Of a stretch of DNA of 64,000 nucleotides, positions 14,863 through 34,493 are shown one piece after another. Each line of letters starts with the position of its first letter. Within the stretch, counting starts at the first letter, position 1. The DNA is from Pipra filicauda (taxonomy: Eukaryota; Chordata; Aves; Passeriformes; Pipridae), in the NCBI RefSeq assembly GCF_003945595.2, contig NW_024104665.1, forward strand, positions 4,057,363 to 4,121,362, read 5' to 3'. Below the pieces are notes generated by a model. That model saw nothing but the letters and a program-made list of their open reading frames with translations, was not told the DNA's origin and ran no database searches. A program made the position numbers and the translations under genes.

Positions 14863-14876
14863 AGGTCAGCTGACCT
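14863..14876. promoter_or_regulatory. Inverted nuclear-receptor half sites (IR2)
   Basis: AGGTCA and TGACCT are separated by GC, forming a perfect 14-bp palindrome. Perfect AGGTCA half sites bind nuclear receptors. A two-base spacing is not the classic oestrogen (three) or thyroid (zero) arrangement. Motif evidence only. Confidence 0.3.
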
Positions 14877-16450
14877 TGCAGATACTTCCATAGCCTGGAG
14901 CTCTGTTAAAACAAGCATGCATGTGTACACCACTATGAAAGTTCATCTTCCACAGCAGCCCTGACTGTGATGGTTTGACTCATTTTCCTTCTTTCCTTGA
15001 AGACAGCCAAAGACCAGTCAGTATTAGCATGTGTCACTAAAATACCAACCACCACTGCTGCCATCACAAGTGGCTGGGTGTGCTCCAAGGAGCACTCTGC
15101 AATCAAATTGCAAGACATTTTTGTAGACTTGCAACAGTAACAGTAGGGAGATCAAAACACAAGGAGAGCTTTTGGTCTAATCATAGTGTCAATAATCTTA
15201 TAATAATAATCTAATGTATTTTTTTATATATGCATTTATGTATATAATATATGTTATTTCTTCATTCAAAAGATTGTAGGTAAGTAGTTGACTTAATGTA
15301 TTGAGATATTTCACCTTGTTAACCTGTCAGGACTTAACACTAACAGTGCTAACACCAGGCTACTAAAACTGCTCATTACTAACACTGTAACAACATAAAC
15401 TAAGTATTATTGACACAAACTAGATTAGTTTTCTGCCTTTAAGTTTATCAAGTCAAGTTATGGCACAAAAACTGCTCTACGTTTTATAAATTATTACTTT
15501 ACATTACTAGTTAGGGCAAGAAGAGATCCATTATATTTTGTGGAGTAATCTTTTTCTCCTGAATAATAGCTTTAGTATTCACCATATGTAGAATGCATTT
15601 CCACTTCTCTAATTTCAATTGCAGATTTATTGACATAAGGGCATTGTGTTTAGAGTGAGGCTGTTTGTTCCTCCTGAAAGATAACACTGAAAGACTGAAA
15701 TAACCTTATATACCGTTGATTTTTTTTGGTCCTGTTGTCTGTGACATCTCTTTTTCAACTGAAAAAGCTCTAAAGTCTGTCTTGTGGAAAAAGTTTTGGA
15801 AGTTGAAATTTTATTTTAAAAACCTTGAGATCTTAAATTGGCTTTTCAGAAAACCTGTCATATAGCAAAAACTTCCCTGTGGTATTTCTAGCAATTTAAC
15901 TTCTTTTGTCAAATAAAATATAATGTGAAAATTGTAGTTACAAGATCTTTATTTTAGGAATACGATATTTCTTAAAATCATTAATGTTAAATACCACAAT
16001 AAAGAAATTGAGAGGAAGTAGGTGGAATGTGTCTCTGATTTGCTTACTTTGTGGATCTGACAGCTGTTTAACTATAGGAATTGCTATATGCACCCTTCAA
16101 AATGAGGTCAGTACCTCTGACATCTGTGTAAGATCCCAGGAGTCTAAAAAATGGACCCCATACTTATATCCATCCCCTACCAGTTGTGCAGTTCCTATAA
16201 AACAGAATTCTGTTCATGAAGGACTAGATTTATTAAAACATGCTGTATGATCATCTGAAGATGACCGTGTGTAATTCCTGCGAATTCCTTAAGCTTGGGT
16301 GAGTTGTCACTAATTCTGTGGGCATTGTGGAGATTGAGAGTAGAAACTTGTGAGGGCTAATCTTGAACCGTTTCTTAAGGAAAGTCACAAAGTCATTTAA
16401 AAGAAAATTTTGTCTGAGCGGGTATGAGAACTAATCCTCCCTCTCCACAG

Positions 16451-16496
16451 CCTCTGCTGTAGCCAAGTGGATGGGCGGCAACTGGGGCAGCAGAGG
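16451..16496. repeat. 9-bp stem hairpin in a GC-richer stretch
   Basis: CCTCTGCTG and CAGCAGAGG are exact reverse complements separated by 28 bases. The stem is too short and the loop too long to call a microRNA precursor. Confidence 0.7.
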
Positions 16497-19400
16497 TACC
16501 TCCCCTGGTTGCTTCAGGTACCAGGCTCTGTGCTCCTGGTTTTGAACACTTGGTCCAAATTATTGCCAGACAGCAAGGTTAGGACATTTCTGAAAACTAA
16601 ATAGGACTTCTCGGTGTGCTGAAATTGCAATTGGACCTTCAATATCTCTGGGACACTTCAGTACTTCTGGACATTATATCCTCCTTTATTAAGTGTATAG
16701 AATGTGAAAGAGTTTCTCTTTGAAAAGATGTTGGGAGTTACCGTTGTCCCTTTACCCTTGAGGCAGATTATGAATGTGTTTGTGATAATAATTAAGCATG
16801 TAGAGAAAGTGTGAATCATATATTCATTTGATAGCGTTGTAGTGTTATTGGCGTTTTGGTTTGAGCTCTTTTTTAAGAAAAAGGAAAGTAAAAGAAGCCC
16901 TTCAAAAAAAATATGTACCTGTCACAACCCAAATCTATGTGCATGTGAAGGGAAATTTTTAAATATATAGAGGCAGAATCTCCTTTTTAGAGAAGAATTA
17001 AAGCATTTAAAGATAAGCACGTGTTTGAAGGCAAAAAATTTGAGCCTGAGCCCGTGCTACAAAGCCACCCACCATATTTGGTCTTGATATATTTTAAAAT
17101 TTATTCTTCAATGCATTCAGTAAATAGCTCATGTTACAGACATGTCTAGACACATATCTCTTCTAAAACTCACTCATTCCCTGAGCATTTTTTCATTTCT
17201 TTCATCGTCTTTGTTTTCTTTAACAATATAGTGTTATCTAAGGATCTGATTCTTCTCCTCTTAAACAAGAAATTTCCTGTCAGCTTTCCTAAAGAAAGCA
17301 GATTCGAGATATAATAAGCAAAATGTGTATGTTTATTCCTTGTTTAAGAAGTAGTCTGGAAACGTAATACTTCCAGAAAAAGGATTAGAAAAATTGCATA
17401 TTCTTTCTATGACTGTGGTAAACTATCCACTTGACTTCTGTGTTCATAAGTAACAGCTTTATGAAATTATATTGTTGCATTTACCTTACTATTTTTTCTC
17501 TCAAAGGTACGACAGTGGTTTGTTGCATATATTACTACTAAGCAAGGCTTTTTTTAAAGAAATGAGATAGAAGTGTAAATATATGGGGATGAGGGCTTTT
17601 TGCCTTTTTTTTTTTTCCTTTAAAGTAGATTAAAGTCTTAAAGGCAAAATCCTGTAATGATTTCTGCCTGGAGAAATCTTGAGGACAGAATATATGCTTC
17701 TACTAGCAGCCTAAAATAGAGGTTGGGAGTAATCCTTTGAAACTTAATTTTGGTGCATAATGATCTGGTTACACTCCATCCTGAATCCTGAGAAGTCCTG
17801 GACATTGTTCCTGCCCCGTCTCACTTTCCAACATGTCTTTAGGCAAATTACCTCTTCTACCTCAATCAATATCCTTCCTCCATTTAGAAATTATAGACTT
17901 CTAAAATAAAAGCTCTGTTTCAATACATACATACTGGTTAAAGTGATTAGGTTTAAATATGATACAAGAGCTCGTCATTTTAATCTTCAGCAATAAAACA
18001 TCGACTCATTACAATCATTGTTCTGTTGCATTTCTTTTTCAGTAAGGCTGAGTTGTAATTATTAAAGATTGCTGTTAAACTAGCTGGTTTTTCTAGATGC
18101 TGCTTCTAAGTTATGGAAGACAGCAATGTGAAGACATCTAAGAGATGCCCAGGCTGAAAAGCCCCTTGTGCCAGAAGTGCCATGGAGGCATCAGTGTCCT
18201 GTTGCATGGGGTTACCTGGCAGCTCCACCAATTGCTGCAAGTTTTACTGTCGTACATGGCCTATACTTCAGGTTTGATGGGCCACTAGCCATTTTACTAA
18301 AGCTTTTTTTTTTTTCCTTCTCCAAACACTGTGGCAGTTTGATAGCAATCACCTCCAGATTAAGGGAAGGGCTCAGCATGTCCCTTTTCGGAACTCAGCA
18401 TCCTTGGCAATAAAAAATGTTTAAAACCCCTTCTATATCTGTAAGCTCTCTCACTCTTTTTCTGCCGTGTTTTTTGCATTTTTTTGCTTGTCAGAATTCT
18501 GTAAGTACTCGCAACATAGAAGATCAGCCATGGAAATGGCTATAAACAGGATAATTCTTTCTGTTGCAGTTGGTGCTCCACACTGAGCCCTTCTCATCTG
18601 TGCTGAAACCATGTTAATATGAAACAAGACCTAACATGTTTGGGCCTTTGTTATTCGGTGTATAGGTCTTTTTCTTCCTATCTTGGCTCCTCTGAGGATT
18701 GCTGAGCATTATGTGTCACTTTCCTATCTTTTAAGTTATAACTTCTAAGTTATGACTTATAACTTGTACTGAATGGATACTGCATGATGAACAGCATTAA
18801 ATGTAGTTCCAGACAGTTCATTTAAGGCTCCATTTTGCAAGTATTTATGAATTTTTCTGCAATTTTTCATGCCAGATACTTCTGACTTCTACAATGCTTT
18901 CCTTAGAGCCTGGAGTTAAGCCTGCAAGTCTTTTGAGTCTTTGAAATTGTAGGCATATGTTTGTATGTACATATGAATACATGAAAGCAATTATATACTA
19001 CTGTTTTCCAAATGACTAAGAGTTACTCTTGGCTGCAATGAAAAGAAGTAGTGGCATTAATTTGTATGGTTTTGAGACAAAATTAGTTCTAAATTTTCCA
19101 GTTCTCAAGTACCATCATATAAAGCCTAAACTCAATGTATTGCATTGACAGCATTCTCCATGAACACTTGGAAATTATCATCATTTCTTACTCCATCTAC
19201 TGAAAATTAAAATTAAAGAAATGCATTTAAAAAGGATAAACTGAATAATGTAGAGGACAGAAGGACTTAAAATCAAAACAGGGAACAGAATGTACATTAC
19301 ATAAAGAAACGGCCTTTACTGAGGAAACGATAACCCTCTGTGACTATTTAGTAAAAATACTGAGAAGAAATTGTTTGTATTGAAAGTCGCTTATAGACTG

Positions 19401-19940
19401 ACTATGACAAATCTGCTTAATTTTAACTCCTCTGCTAAGAATAGAAATGCCATGCACAGTGTGCAATATCCTAATGGTATTTTCTAGAATCTACTATATA
19501 CCACTGTAAGGCTTTTTCTCTTTAAAATATATTTAAAAGGCCAGTTTTGTTTGGGATGCTAGTATTTTCTAAAGTATGTCTTGAAAACACTAGTTGGCAG
19601 TATCACACAGGTGTTGGGGATTTTCCCAAGTACTCCCTGCTTTCTGATAGCATTTACTGATCTTTGCTTTCCTGCTTGTAAACAATGAGAAAAGTTTGGG
19701 GAGAGCAGTGTAGCTCCCTTTCTAAGTAGATGTCTTCAGAAAGTTAAATGAGCATGTCTGGTGTGGCTGTTCAGTATAGAATAAATGGATTTTAATTTAA
19801 ATATAGACTATTGTTAGTTCTGCTAGAAATAAGTGGTTCAGAACTCTGGATATGAGCCAGCACAGATGTGATCATATGCTTCTGAGTCACCTGGGACAGT
19901 TACTGCCTGGTTTTATGCCCGTGGCCCACAACAGCAGTGT

Positions 19941-20160
19941 GAATCATAGAATTGTTAAGGTTGGAAAAGACCTTTGAGATCATCAAGTCCAACTGTTAAC
20001 CCAGTACTGACATGTTCAGCACTAAACCGTGTCCTTAAGTGCCATATGTACACGTTTTTTGAACATATTCAGGTGTGGTGACTCAACCATTTCCTGGGCA
20101 GCCTGTTCCAATGCCTAACCACCCTTTCAGTAAAGAATTTTTCCTAATATCCAGTCTAAA
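19941..20160 (-). mobile_element. CR1 LINE 3' fragment, antisense to the gene
   Basis: Reading left to right, the fragment starts with the reversed CR1 terminus (gaatcatagaattgtt), then ggttggaaaagacctttgag and atcatcaagtccaac, then a 3' UTR part. It ends in catttcctgggcagcctgtt and ttcctaatatccagtctaaa, which is the reversed ORF2 C-terminal region. It is a 5'-truncated old copy. The terminal octamer repeat is reduced to about one and a half units. Confidence 0.92.
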
Positions 20161-20374
20161 ATTGTGCAAGACGTGGCAGTGTTTTACTTGAGGACTCTGG
20201 AAAAGCATTGTTTGTGTGTTTTTCTTGGGTAGCGGTGAACAAGCCTGCTGAACTTAGTGCTAACTGAATGTAAAACTCATGGTGAGTTAATTCCTCTTGT
20301 GACTTGCTCTGCTGTGATGGAAGGCTGATGTCCATTCGTCCCGTGATCAATCACGCACGGTAATGTCAGATGCT

Positions 20375-20610
20375 TGTTTAACCTGGAGAAAAGAAGCCTG
20401 AGAGAAGACCTTACTGTTCCCTACCTGGAAGGAGGTTGTAGTGGTATGGGGGTTGATCTCTTCTCCCAAGTAACAAGTGATAGAACAAGAGGAAATGATA
20501 TCAAGTTGTGTCAGGGGAGGTTTGGGTTGGAAAAATTTTTTCACAAAAAAGGGTAGTCAAGCATTAGAATAGGCTGCTTAGGGAAGTGGTGGAGTCAGCA
20601 TCTGTGCTTT
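20375..20610 (+). mobile_element. CR1 LINE fragment (ORF2 C-terminus), sense strand
   Basis: The plus-strand translation over 20374-20556 contains [16 protein letters not shown], characteristic of the C-terminal end of the CR1 ORF2 protein. The following sequence (gcattagaataggctgctta, then gggaagtggtggagtcagc) continues the same region. The copy is cut at both ends: the 3' UTR and ATTC-type terminus cannot be followed past about 20610. It lies about 215 bases from the antisense CR1 copy, in head-to-head orientation. Confidence 0.88.
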
Positions 20611-23142
20611 TCGACTCTTAAGTCAGAACACGGTGCACGGGATTTGGCCAAATGCTAGTCTTTAGTGATGAAAGGGCAATAGCAGGCTGACTGCTTGCTA
20701 TTCCCGTTGGGGGAACTGGATAATAGACCTCCAACATTATCCAAGACCAAGAAAACTATATTTCCCTGAGCTGTTAAAGCATTCTTCACATACACGGAGA
20801 TACTTTTTGTATGGAAGTGATATTGATAATCAAAGCCTACCATTTAATCTGATAATTTCAGATGTATTACTTATATCTGTTTTCAAGTCAGTGCATTTCT
20901 GAAAGTCACTTTTTTGTTGTTTTGTTTAAACTGTAATTATTAGAAATACAAGTGGAATGTCATTAAAGTATTAAATATAGAACTGAAAGTAATGCAGTAA
21001 AATCAGAGACTTTAAGACTTTGTTGGTAGAAACAAAACAAAGCAAACAAACAAAAAACCCCCAGTGTCATGATACTGTTTATATAGCCAAAGCAAGATCA
21101 GGATTTTTCATGCTCTGTGAGATTGCAGGTGCTTTATCTGTGAAGAATTGCAATTAAGATGAAGAAAGGAGAAAAATGGTATTGTAAACTGATTATCATA
21201 TCAAGAGTGAACTGTGCACTGTCAGAACATCTTGTTCATTTGATATAAGCAGATAACTTTTTGGGAACCCTTTCCAGAAGAGTTGGATTTTAACTTTCTC
21301 ACATCCTGGCTGCGCATACTTTAGCAAATTCTACAATCTGAATGATAACCAAAAGAACAGTTCTGTGTTAATATAGAATTATTTCCCATAATAATAGCTT
21401 TTAAAAGATTTCCAGCAGCTTTGTCATGTCAATAAATTGTTCATATATGAGTCTTTGGTAGGATTTCCAGCTACTTATTGCATGTTCTTTGAGGAAGACA
21501 ATCTTTCTCTTGAGGAACGGTGATATTTATTAAACATCGGAGTTTTGCTTAATATTTAAAAATAAACATAACTGACAACATAAAAATAAGTATCATTTGT
21601 AACTATTTGGTATTTCTTATCTCTTTATCTATGGGTGACCTAGAACCATTGCTTTTTGATTGTTCTTCAGCATAAATAAAAGGGATAGCTTTGTGTGTGA
21701 GTCAGTGTTTATTTACTGAGAGCTCACTTTAGTAATGCCATTCTGGCCATCCCACAGATGGGAAATCTTATGGTGAAAACCCACTCTGAGTGTGAAGTTT
21801 TTGTAAGACGCATGTGGAGCTTTGTCTCTTTATTGTATAAATGAATTTGCTGATGTCATGGGGTTTGGTCCTTGCTCTGCAGTGAGAGACATTGATCTTG
21901 ATTTGCTCGTCTGTGCTCTGTATTTTCCCAGGATATCCATCTTTAATTGGCTTAATTTAAGATCATTTTCTAGAAATTCCTAGATCAATACCTTTTAATT
22001 TTACAAGTCTCAAAAATAGGATTTATTTCAATGACTGTAAAAGAATTTGAAACCTTTATAGATTGAGTTGTTCTCTGACTTTGAATTTTCTAGTGCTATT
22101 ATTAAGTACTGTTCTGTTGCTTGCACAGCTCAGTCGTGCACAGAAAAGCTTGCAACAGACCAAAGTTGGTATTTTTAGGCCATTGTAGTGATTCACGGTA
22201 GGTGCAATTCAAAGAATGACAAGTGTTAACTACAGATCAAAGAGTTATATGCTCTGAAGTATTGAGTGCATAGATTCAGTTGGCAATGGATGACTGAATG
22301 TGGTCCCCTCCAAATCTGATGTGCTAGTTTGCCAAGACATGAGTGGCTCAGGGAATGTTTGTAAAATCTGTCTTTCATTAACAACTGTGTAGTATTCTTC
22401 GTTGCTAATTCATCCTCAGCTTTTGCTTAATGCATACAGAATACTATGACGGGCTTAGTGATACTTTTCAGAATAAAATTTTAGGGAAAAAGACTCAATG
22501 CACTCTGAAGAATTTTTTCCAAATGTTTTCATTCTGAGATATATCAACTTCATTTTGTACTTCCTCTGCTATTAGATCTCATGTACAATTAGAACAGGAC
22601 TTGGTTGAGAGGAACAACTTCCTTCCCTGGAACATTTGACATGTATTAGTATCAAAGTGGATTATTAGAACCTGAAGTTCAGATCTTAATCGCGAATTCT
22701 ACTAAATAGTCAGTTCTGGATGGAATTTTTTGTTCTGCTTGATAGTTATGTATTTGTATTCAGCTTTCTTTCACTTGTGTCAGCACTTTCTGAGTGTACA
22801 GGGACCAGGGAACGTTGAGATCCTTTTTTTCCATGAAGATCAAATGAGATGAAAGTCTGACCTGTTTGAAGAATCTAACTGTGTAATTACTGTTAAGAGG
22901 TTGTCAGTGTGCTCAATAGTGATAAAGTGTAGATTTACTCCCAGCTTAGCATGAATTTACAGATAAAGGTTTAGAAGAAATAGAAGTCCACCTACTAAGC
23001 AGTGGAAACCTTTGCCCTTTATTAATTGTTGCTAAAAATGAAAAAAAAAAATTACTCGCTACTTAACAAAGTTATCTTGCACTGCTAGTTAGAGAGGATT
23101 ACTTTTATTTTTGGAGAATATCTAATTATGCACTGCATTTGA

Positions 23143-24504
<1,362 letters not shown>

Positions 24505-24539
24505 GGGGGTAATAGGAAAACAGGGATACCAATGTCAAG
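24505..24539 (+). CDS. PRKCE: PRKCE 35-bp exon: middle of C1A
   Basis: Very short internal exon. Its first G completes the Trp codon begun in the previous exon. It then encodes GVIGKQGYQCQ, and its last G starts the following Val codon, about human residues 191-203. It supplies the loop of the C1A finger that enters the membrane around the diacylglycerol site, and the third zinc-ligand Cys. Acceptor tttcag and donor gtaaga are strong. Skipping it would remove 35 bp, shift the frame and destroy C1A, so it should be constitutive. Five G residues at the start make the acceptor position look ambiguous, but only a start at 24505 keeps the C1 consensus in frame. Confidence 0.96.
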
Positions 24540-28634
<4,095 letters not shown>

Positions 28635-29832
28635 TGAGTGACTTGTAGACTTGGAAAGACTTCAAGTTATTCTGTCTTTGCCAAAATGTACAGAAATGAA
28701 TAGAAAGTAAGTAGTGGACCAATGTAAGGATTGCCATCATGGTTAGAAAATGGTCCTTTACCAACACCAGTCAGTGACAGATGCAGAGGACAGAGGTGAA
28801 GAAACACATTTTGCACTCACTGCCATGTTGGTTTATTGCCACATAGGATATTAGACGTTGACAGAAAATAAGGAGCATGAGAATGTACATCCCTACAGAT
28901 TATGTGCCTTTTGCGTTTTCAGGTTGTTAAACTTTTTAAACATCATTATTCCAGCTACTATTCCCTTTAATATCATCTTCAAAAATTTCTGTTATGTGTT
29001 GGCTAGACTAGGTAGAACCAGTCCTGTGTGCCCATATCCAGATTATGAGGTATTCTTATCCAGCTAAATCATCCTTTGTGATGGTCTGCCTAGCCCTTCT
29101 ATTCCAGAAAATAAAGGATTCATTATGTTCTGCAGCTTAAGGACTATGTTCTCTGTACAGTAACTGTGTGAAGTTACGGCTGGCAGGTGCATTCATGTCA
29201 TTTTAGCTGTCAAAAACGTTTGGTTCTGTATCTGTTTGTTTAGAACTGATCCATATATTCCAAAGTGGGGAGAAAAAAAGTGCAAACAGTTCCAAAGGAA
29301 AGTAGTATTTTAGAAATAGTGAATAAAATACTTCAGTTACTTGGTTGAAGGGAGTAATGTCATGAAGATTGTCCGATTCTTAGAAAGTAGTGCCTAGTGG
29401 AATTATAAGCATTTTTGTTTTGATACACTGTACAAATGGATAGGTCCATCTTCAGAAATACAAAAATCATGTTATGTACACTTCTCAGCAGCAGAAACAT
29501 AGAGTCACATGTATGTATAAACATGTTATCTATTAAATATATCCTTTGCATTTAAGATGAGACATAACTACAGGTGTAGGTCAGACCTAATGTTTCATGT
29601 AACAAAATTGCTGAGCAGCAAGGGAAAGAAGAAATTTCTTCCATGGCAAAGTTATGTACCATGAGAGTGTTCTGAAGTTCAGACCTTCCCTTGTGATTCT
29701 ATCTAGTGAGCAGTGATGAAATGTTAGGCTCTAAATGCTATTGCTTTACTGCTATTGAAAATTTGCACAAATGCAAATTATCTTAATTATTGTGAAGATA
29801 TGTTGAGTGAAGATTTTTCAATTAAGCCAGGG

Positions 29833-29841
<9 letters not shown>

Positions 29842-29891
<50 letters not shown>
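29842..29891 (+). repeat. Poly-T tract, 50 bases
   Basis: Uninterrupted homopolymer of 50 T, preceded by a shorter T-rich lead (ggttttttctc). It could be the reversed poly-A tail of a minus-strand retrocopy, but the sequence to its right is not recognisable and I found no flanking direct repeat. It is transcribed as a long U tract in the PRKCE pre-mRNA. Length is likely polymorphic and may be affected by assembly error. Confidence 0.95.
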
Positions 29892-29894
<3 letters not shown>

Positions 29895-30745
29895 TAGAGC
29901 TATAGTATCTCTCCACCTAGTCTGTGAATATATGAGTTTGCATTCATATTCTATCTCAAGTACCATAATGGTTCATTTGCTCCCAAGTGTAAAAAATAAT
30001 GTTATTTCTCATATGTATGCATTTACTGTGTAGCAGATGCACAGAAAAAATAGTGCTATATTGCTTTCTTCATGTTCATAAAATTATATCTTATAAAAAT
30101 GCAGTGTTGTCTGCATGAAATGTAGAACTCACCTGAGCTGAAAATGCCATTTTCTCTGTGCTTGGTTTTTTCTCTTTAACAAGTGCTGAGTGACTCCTTT
30201 CTTCAGAGATGTACTTGCTTGCCCAGTGTGGTTATTAACACCATAAGAAGTGTGTAACAGAGGTTTATTCTTCTGTTTGTTTTTTTTTTCATTAGTCACT
30301 CTTGTGCATCTTATTACAAAATATGTTCATAAAGTTGCACTGTACAAAATTTTCCTCCTTGCTTTATTTCAAGCAGTTCAGTTCCTCAATGTCCACTGTT
30401 CTGGATCCTAGGTCAGATGTTTTACGTGCATATACATTCACTGAAAATACCATGTTTAGCAATTTCTTTTTGCTTTTCTTGTGAGCTGATACATATTTAA
30501 AGAGGAAAGGCAGTGGCTTTCTGAAGCCCATGGTTACTGCCAGATACAGTGCCTGGATGTAATCCCAGAGGCAAATGCGTTTCTTTCTTTAGGGCTTGTA
30601 CAGCGAAAGCATCATTGATGAAAAATATAGTGAAATGCAACTTCATAAATACATACTTTTTATTTTCTTTTCTCTGAAAAGTAATGAAGTGAGTAATTTG
30701 AGCAATTGAATGTTAATCTAGCATTTAATTACACTTGAAGTTTTG

Positions 30746-30759
30746 CCACAAGAGGGCAC
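30746..30759 (+). promoter_or_regulatory. Candidate CTCF core motif
   Basis: CCACAAGAGGGCAC differs from the CTCF core CCASYAGRKGGCRS at one position (A where C/T is expected). This is a pattern match only; chance matches are expected in 64 kb, so occupancy is unknown. Confidence 0.35.
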
Positions 30760-31378
30760 TGAAGTCTCAGATAAAATATGTCACCTGCTCCTAACAAAGC
30801 TGTGCTCCACGAGTTTCAGTGGAACTGTGTTCTTGCCCCTGCCCCATAATCTGGAAGCACTGTAACTTTTTTCACCTCTTACTGGTATGCTCGTCTCGGG
30901 AGATTTAAGAGAAAGAGCTTAGTAACTGGATTGCCATCTAAAGAAAGTGGGTGTCTAACACTTTTATTAAAACTTAAAGCACTGTTGGTTTTATGATTGC
31001 CTGCATTAGAAGTTAATCTAATTCTGTAGAGTGGAGTAAGAAGGAATAAAACATATGGATCTAATGTTGTGCTCTTGGTAGAGGACTGTTAAAATCCAAG
31101 CTCTGAAGGACTTTTCTTCAAATTCTATTTAAGAATTACATGATCATTAGATATTTTCATTTGTTCCTGTGTCTGTTATGGGTACTGAGTGAAAACACTA
31201 TTCTACGTTATCATACCAGAATGATAACCAGGTTAGTAACTTTATATTAGCTTTGAAGTGTACCTTCAAATCCAGCTAAGTATTTTCCTACTGAGATCGT
31301 TTTTATTTGAAAAAGTTCTTGGTAGGTCCAATAAGGTCTGATTTAGGTAAGACCAATGCATGCCAAGGTAGTATTTAG

Positions 31379-32719
<1,341 letters not shown>

Positions 32720-32816
32720 CTAATTGCAGGTGCAGAGACTCAACCACCAGTTCCAGGAAGTGCATCATCAGAAGAAGATAGGTCAAAGTCAGCACCAACA
32801 TCTCCATGTGATCAAG
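32720..32816 (+). CDS. PRKCE: PRKCE exon: V3 hinge with 14-3-3 phosphosites
   Basis: Internal exon of 97 bp encoding [16 protein letters not shown] and then [16 protein letters not shown], with the final G starting a Glu codon. The Ser codons 32789-32791 and 32801-32803 correspond to human S346 and S350, reported p38/GSK3 sites. With S368 in the next exon they create the 14-3-3 docking region used in cytokinesis. The first half of this hinge segment differs from the human protein, while the acidic and phosphosite block is conserved. Donor gtcaaa is weak beyond the GT. The exon length is not a multiple of three and skipping would shift the frame, so inclusion must be efficient for full-length kinase. 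Confidence 0.95.
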
Positions 32817-34493
32817 GTCAAACATATCTTTTTATTTCCTAACTGAAATATTTTTTTTTTTGGTCACACATTTTCCTTCTTTATGAGGGCTTAAAACTAT
32901 GAGCCCCAGCCTCTGTAGAACCAAATCAGTTAAGTAGTTACCACCAGAAATTGAAGCACTTAGAGTTATGAACTGCAAAAACTTTTTTAAAAGGCCTGCT
33001 TCTCATTTCATTTAAACCTGTGAAATAAAGTGGCTTTCAAAGGGTAAATTTTAAAACAGTCATCTTAAAATATTAAGTTTATTAGATGGGTCCTTGTCAA
33101 CAAAATACATTTATGGAAGGAGTTTATACATTCTACTGTAACAGTGAGAACATTTTAAATAGTAACACAGAACTCGAGAGAACCTTTATTTATCTGAAAA
33201 TCCTCTGTTAATAAGTTTCTGAGATTAAATTGACTCCTTGTAATTCCATGTTGAACATTTGTGACAATAAAAGCTTCCACCCAGATAGGCTATGCTCGCG
33301 TATCTTGTCTCTAGGGACTTCATAAAGCTGTGTTTCTTTTCAGCAATTTTTTTTAATGCATAGATTTGGACAAAAATATTTTAATCTTCACTGATACCAC
33401 CTGACTTCATTGAGCTGAACAGCCAACTGTGTATGTATGAACAGCCTGAGTGCGTATGTCAGGAGCACTTTTTGAGTCTGATTTATTTGTTGTTTTTAAA
33501 AATCAGAAGTCTGTGAGGTATTTTATGTACCATCACGTGTGTAATCTGACAAGTGAAAAATCTTTGCACCAAGACATAGGAAGACAGAAATTTTTGTGTC
33601 AAATTCTTTGAAAGTTGTTTACAGTTGAGACATTTCTCAACCTTATTTTAAGGAAGACGCTTCCAAAGGTCCATTGTAATTAAGTGCTGTAAACCTCTGC
33701 ATCCAGAACTGATTTAAATTTGTCAACCTTTTGGTTTCGCAGAAATTGTTCTGATTGAATAATAGTTTTTCAAATATCTGATGTTTTGCTGTCAGAATCC
33801 GTCTGAGTTCTCTCTTAAATTTCACTTTTTTAGCTGTCCAGTAAAGTTGCTTCCAAGGCCATCAGGCAGAAGTAACATGCAAAGCTTGGGACAGACCCCA
33901 AGGTCCGTTAGTCACCAAGACTCACTATCTTTAACACTGAGAAACCTTCAGAAATGTTTAGCAGATCTACACAATTGCTGCTTGAAGCAGCACTAGGAAT
34001 GGTCAAAGATTTTATTGGCAGGCGTCTGCTAACAGCTGGAGCTGAATAAGATGCTCCATTCATGTTGACTTCAAGGACTGGGACGCCCAACTATCCTTTG
34101 AACTTTTGAAGACACAGCTCTAAAATACTTAAGCAGGAAGATGAGTAAGTGCTGCAGGAAGATAGAGATATTCTAAACAAAGTACTTCTCTGTGGTACAG
34201 GAACACCCAAAGTCACTTAAAACAACTATTTGGCTACTATTCTGACTTATCTTTCAAGTTTTGGATATGTCATTCTCTTAGGTTCATTTTAAAAGGCCAC
34301 CCTTCCTGTTAGAGCAGGGTTTTGGCTGATTACTCTAAGGTGGAGAAGCAGTTTGCTAAATATGTATTCTTAACCACAGAATGCTCTTAAACACAGCATT
34401 CAGAGATGATGAATGTCCCTTCCCACACTGATACAAACACAGGCTGTTTTTCTGATGGTTAGTTAAAACTAACTTTTCCTCACCTTTCAACAG
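32817..34493 (+). other. PRKCE: PRKCE intron, 1,677 bp
   Basis: Starts with a non-consensus donor (gtcaaa) and ends in cctttcaacag. I see no mobile element or alternative exon. Short open frames at 33781-33996 and on the other strand are unrecognisable. Confidence 0.92.

Noticed and set aside
16451..16496. Hairpin considered as a microRNA precursor
   Set aside because: The perfect stem is only 9 bp with a 28-base loop; a precursor needs a stem of about 22 bp or more.
20374..20556. 60-codon frame with protein-like composition
   Set aside because: It is the C-terminal remnant of a CR1 reverse-transcriptase ORF and is annotated as mobile element, not as a gene.
29842..30300. T tract considered as the tail of a minus-strand processed pseudogene
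   Set aside because: The sequence to its right gives no recognisable gene or repeat on the minus strand, and no target-site duplication was found.
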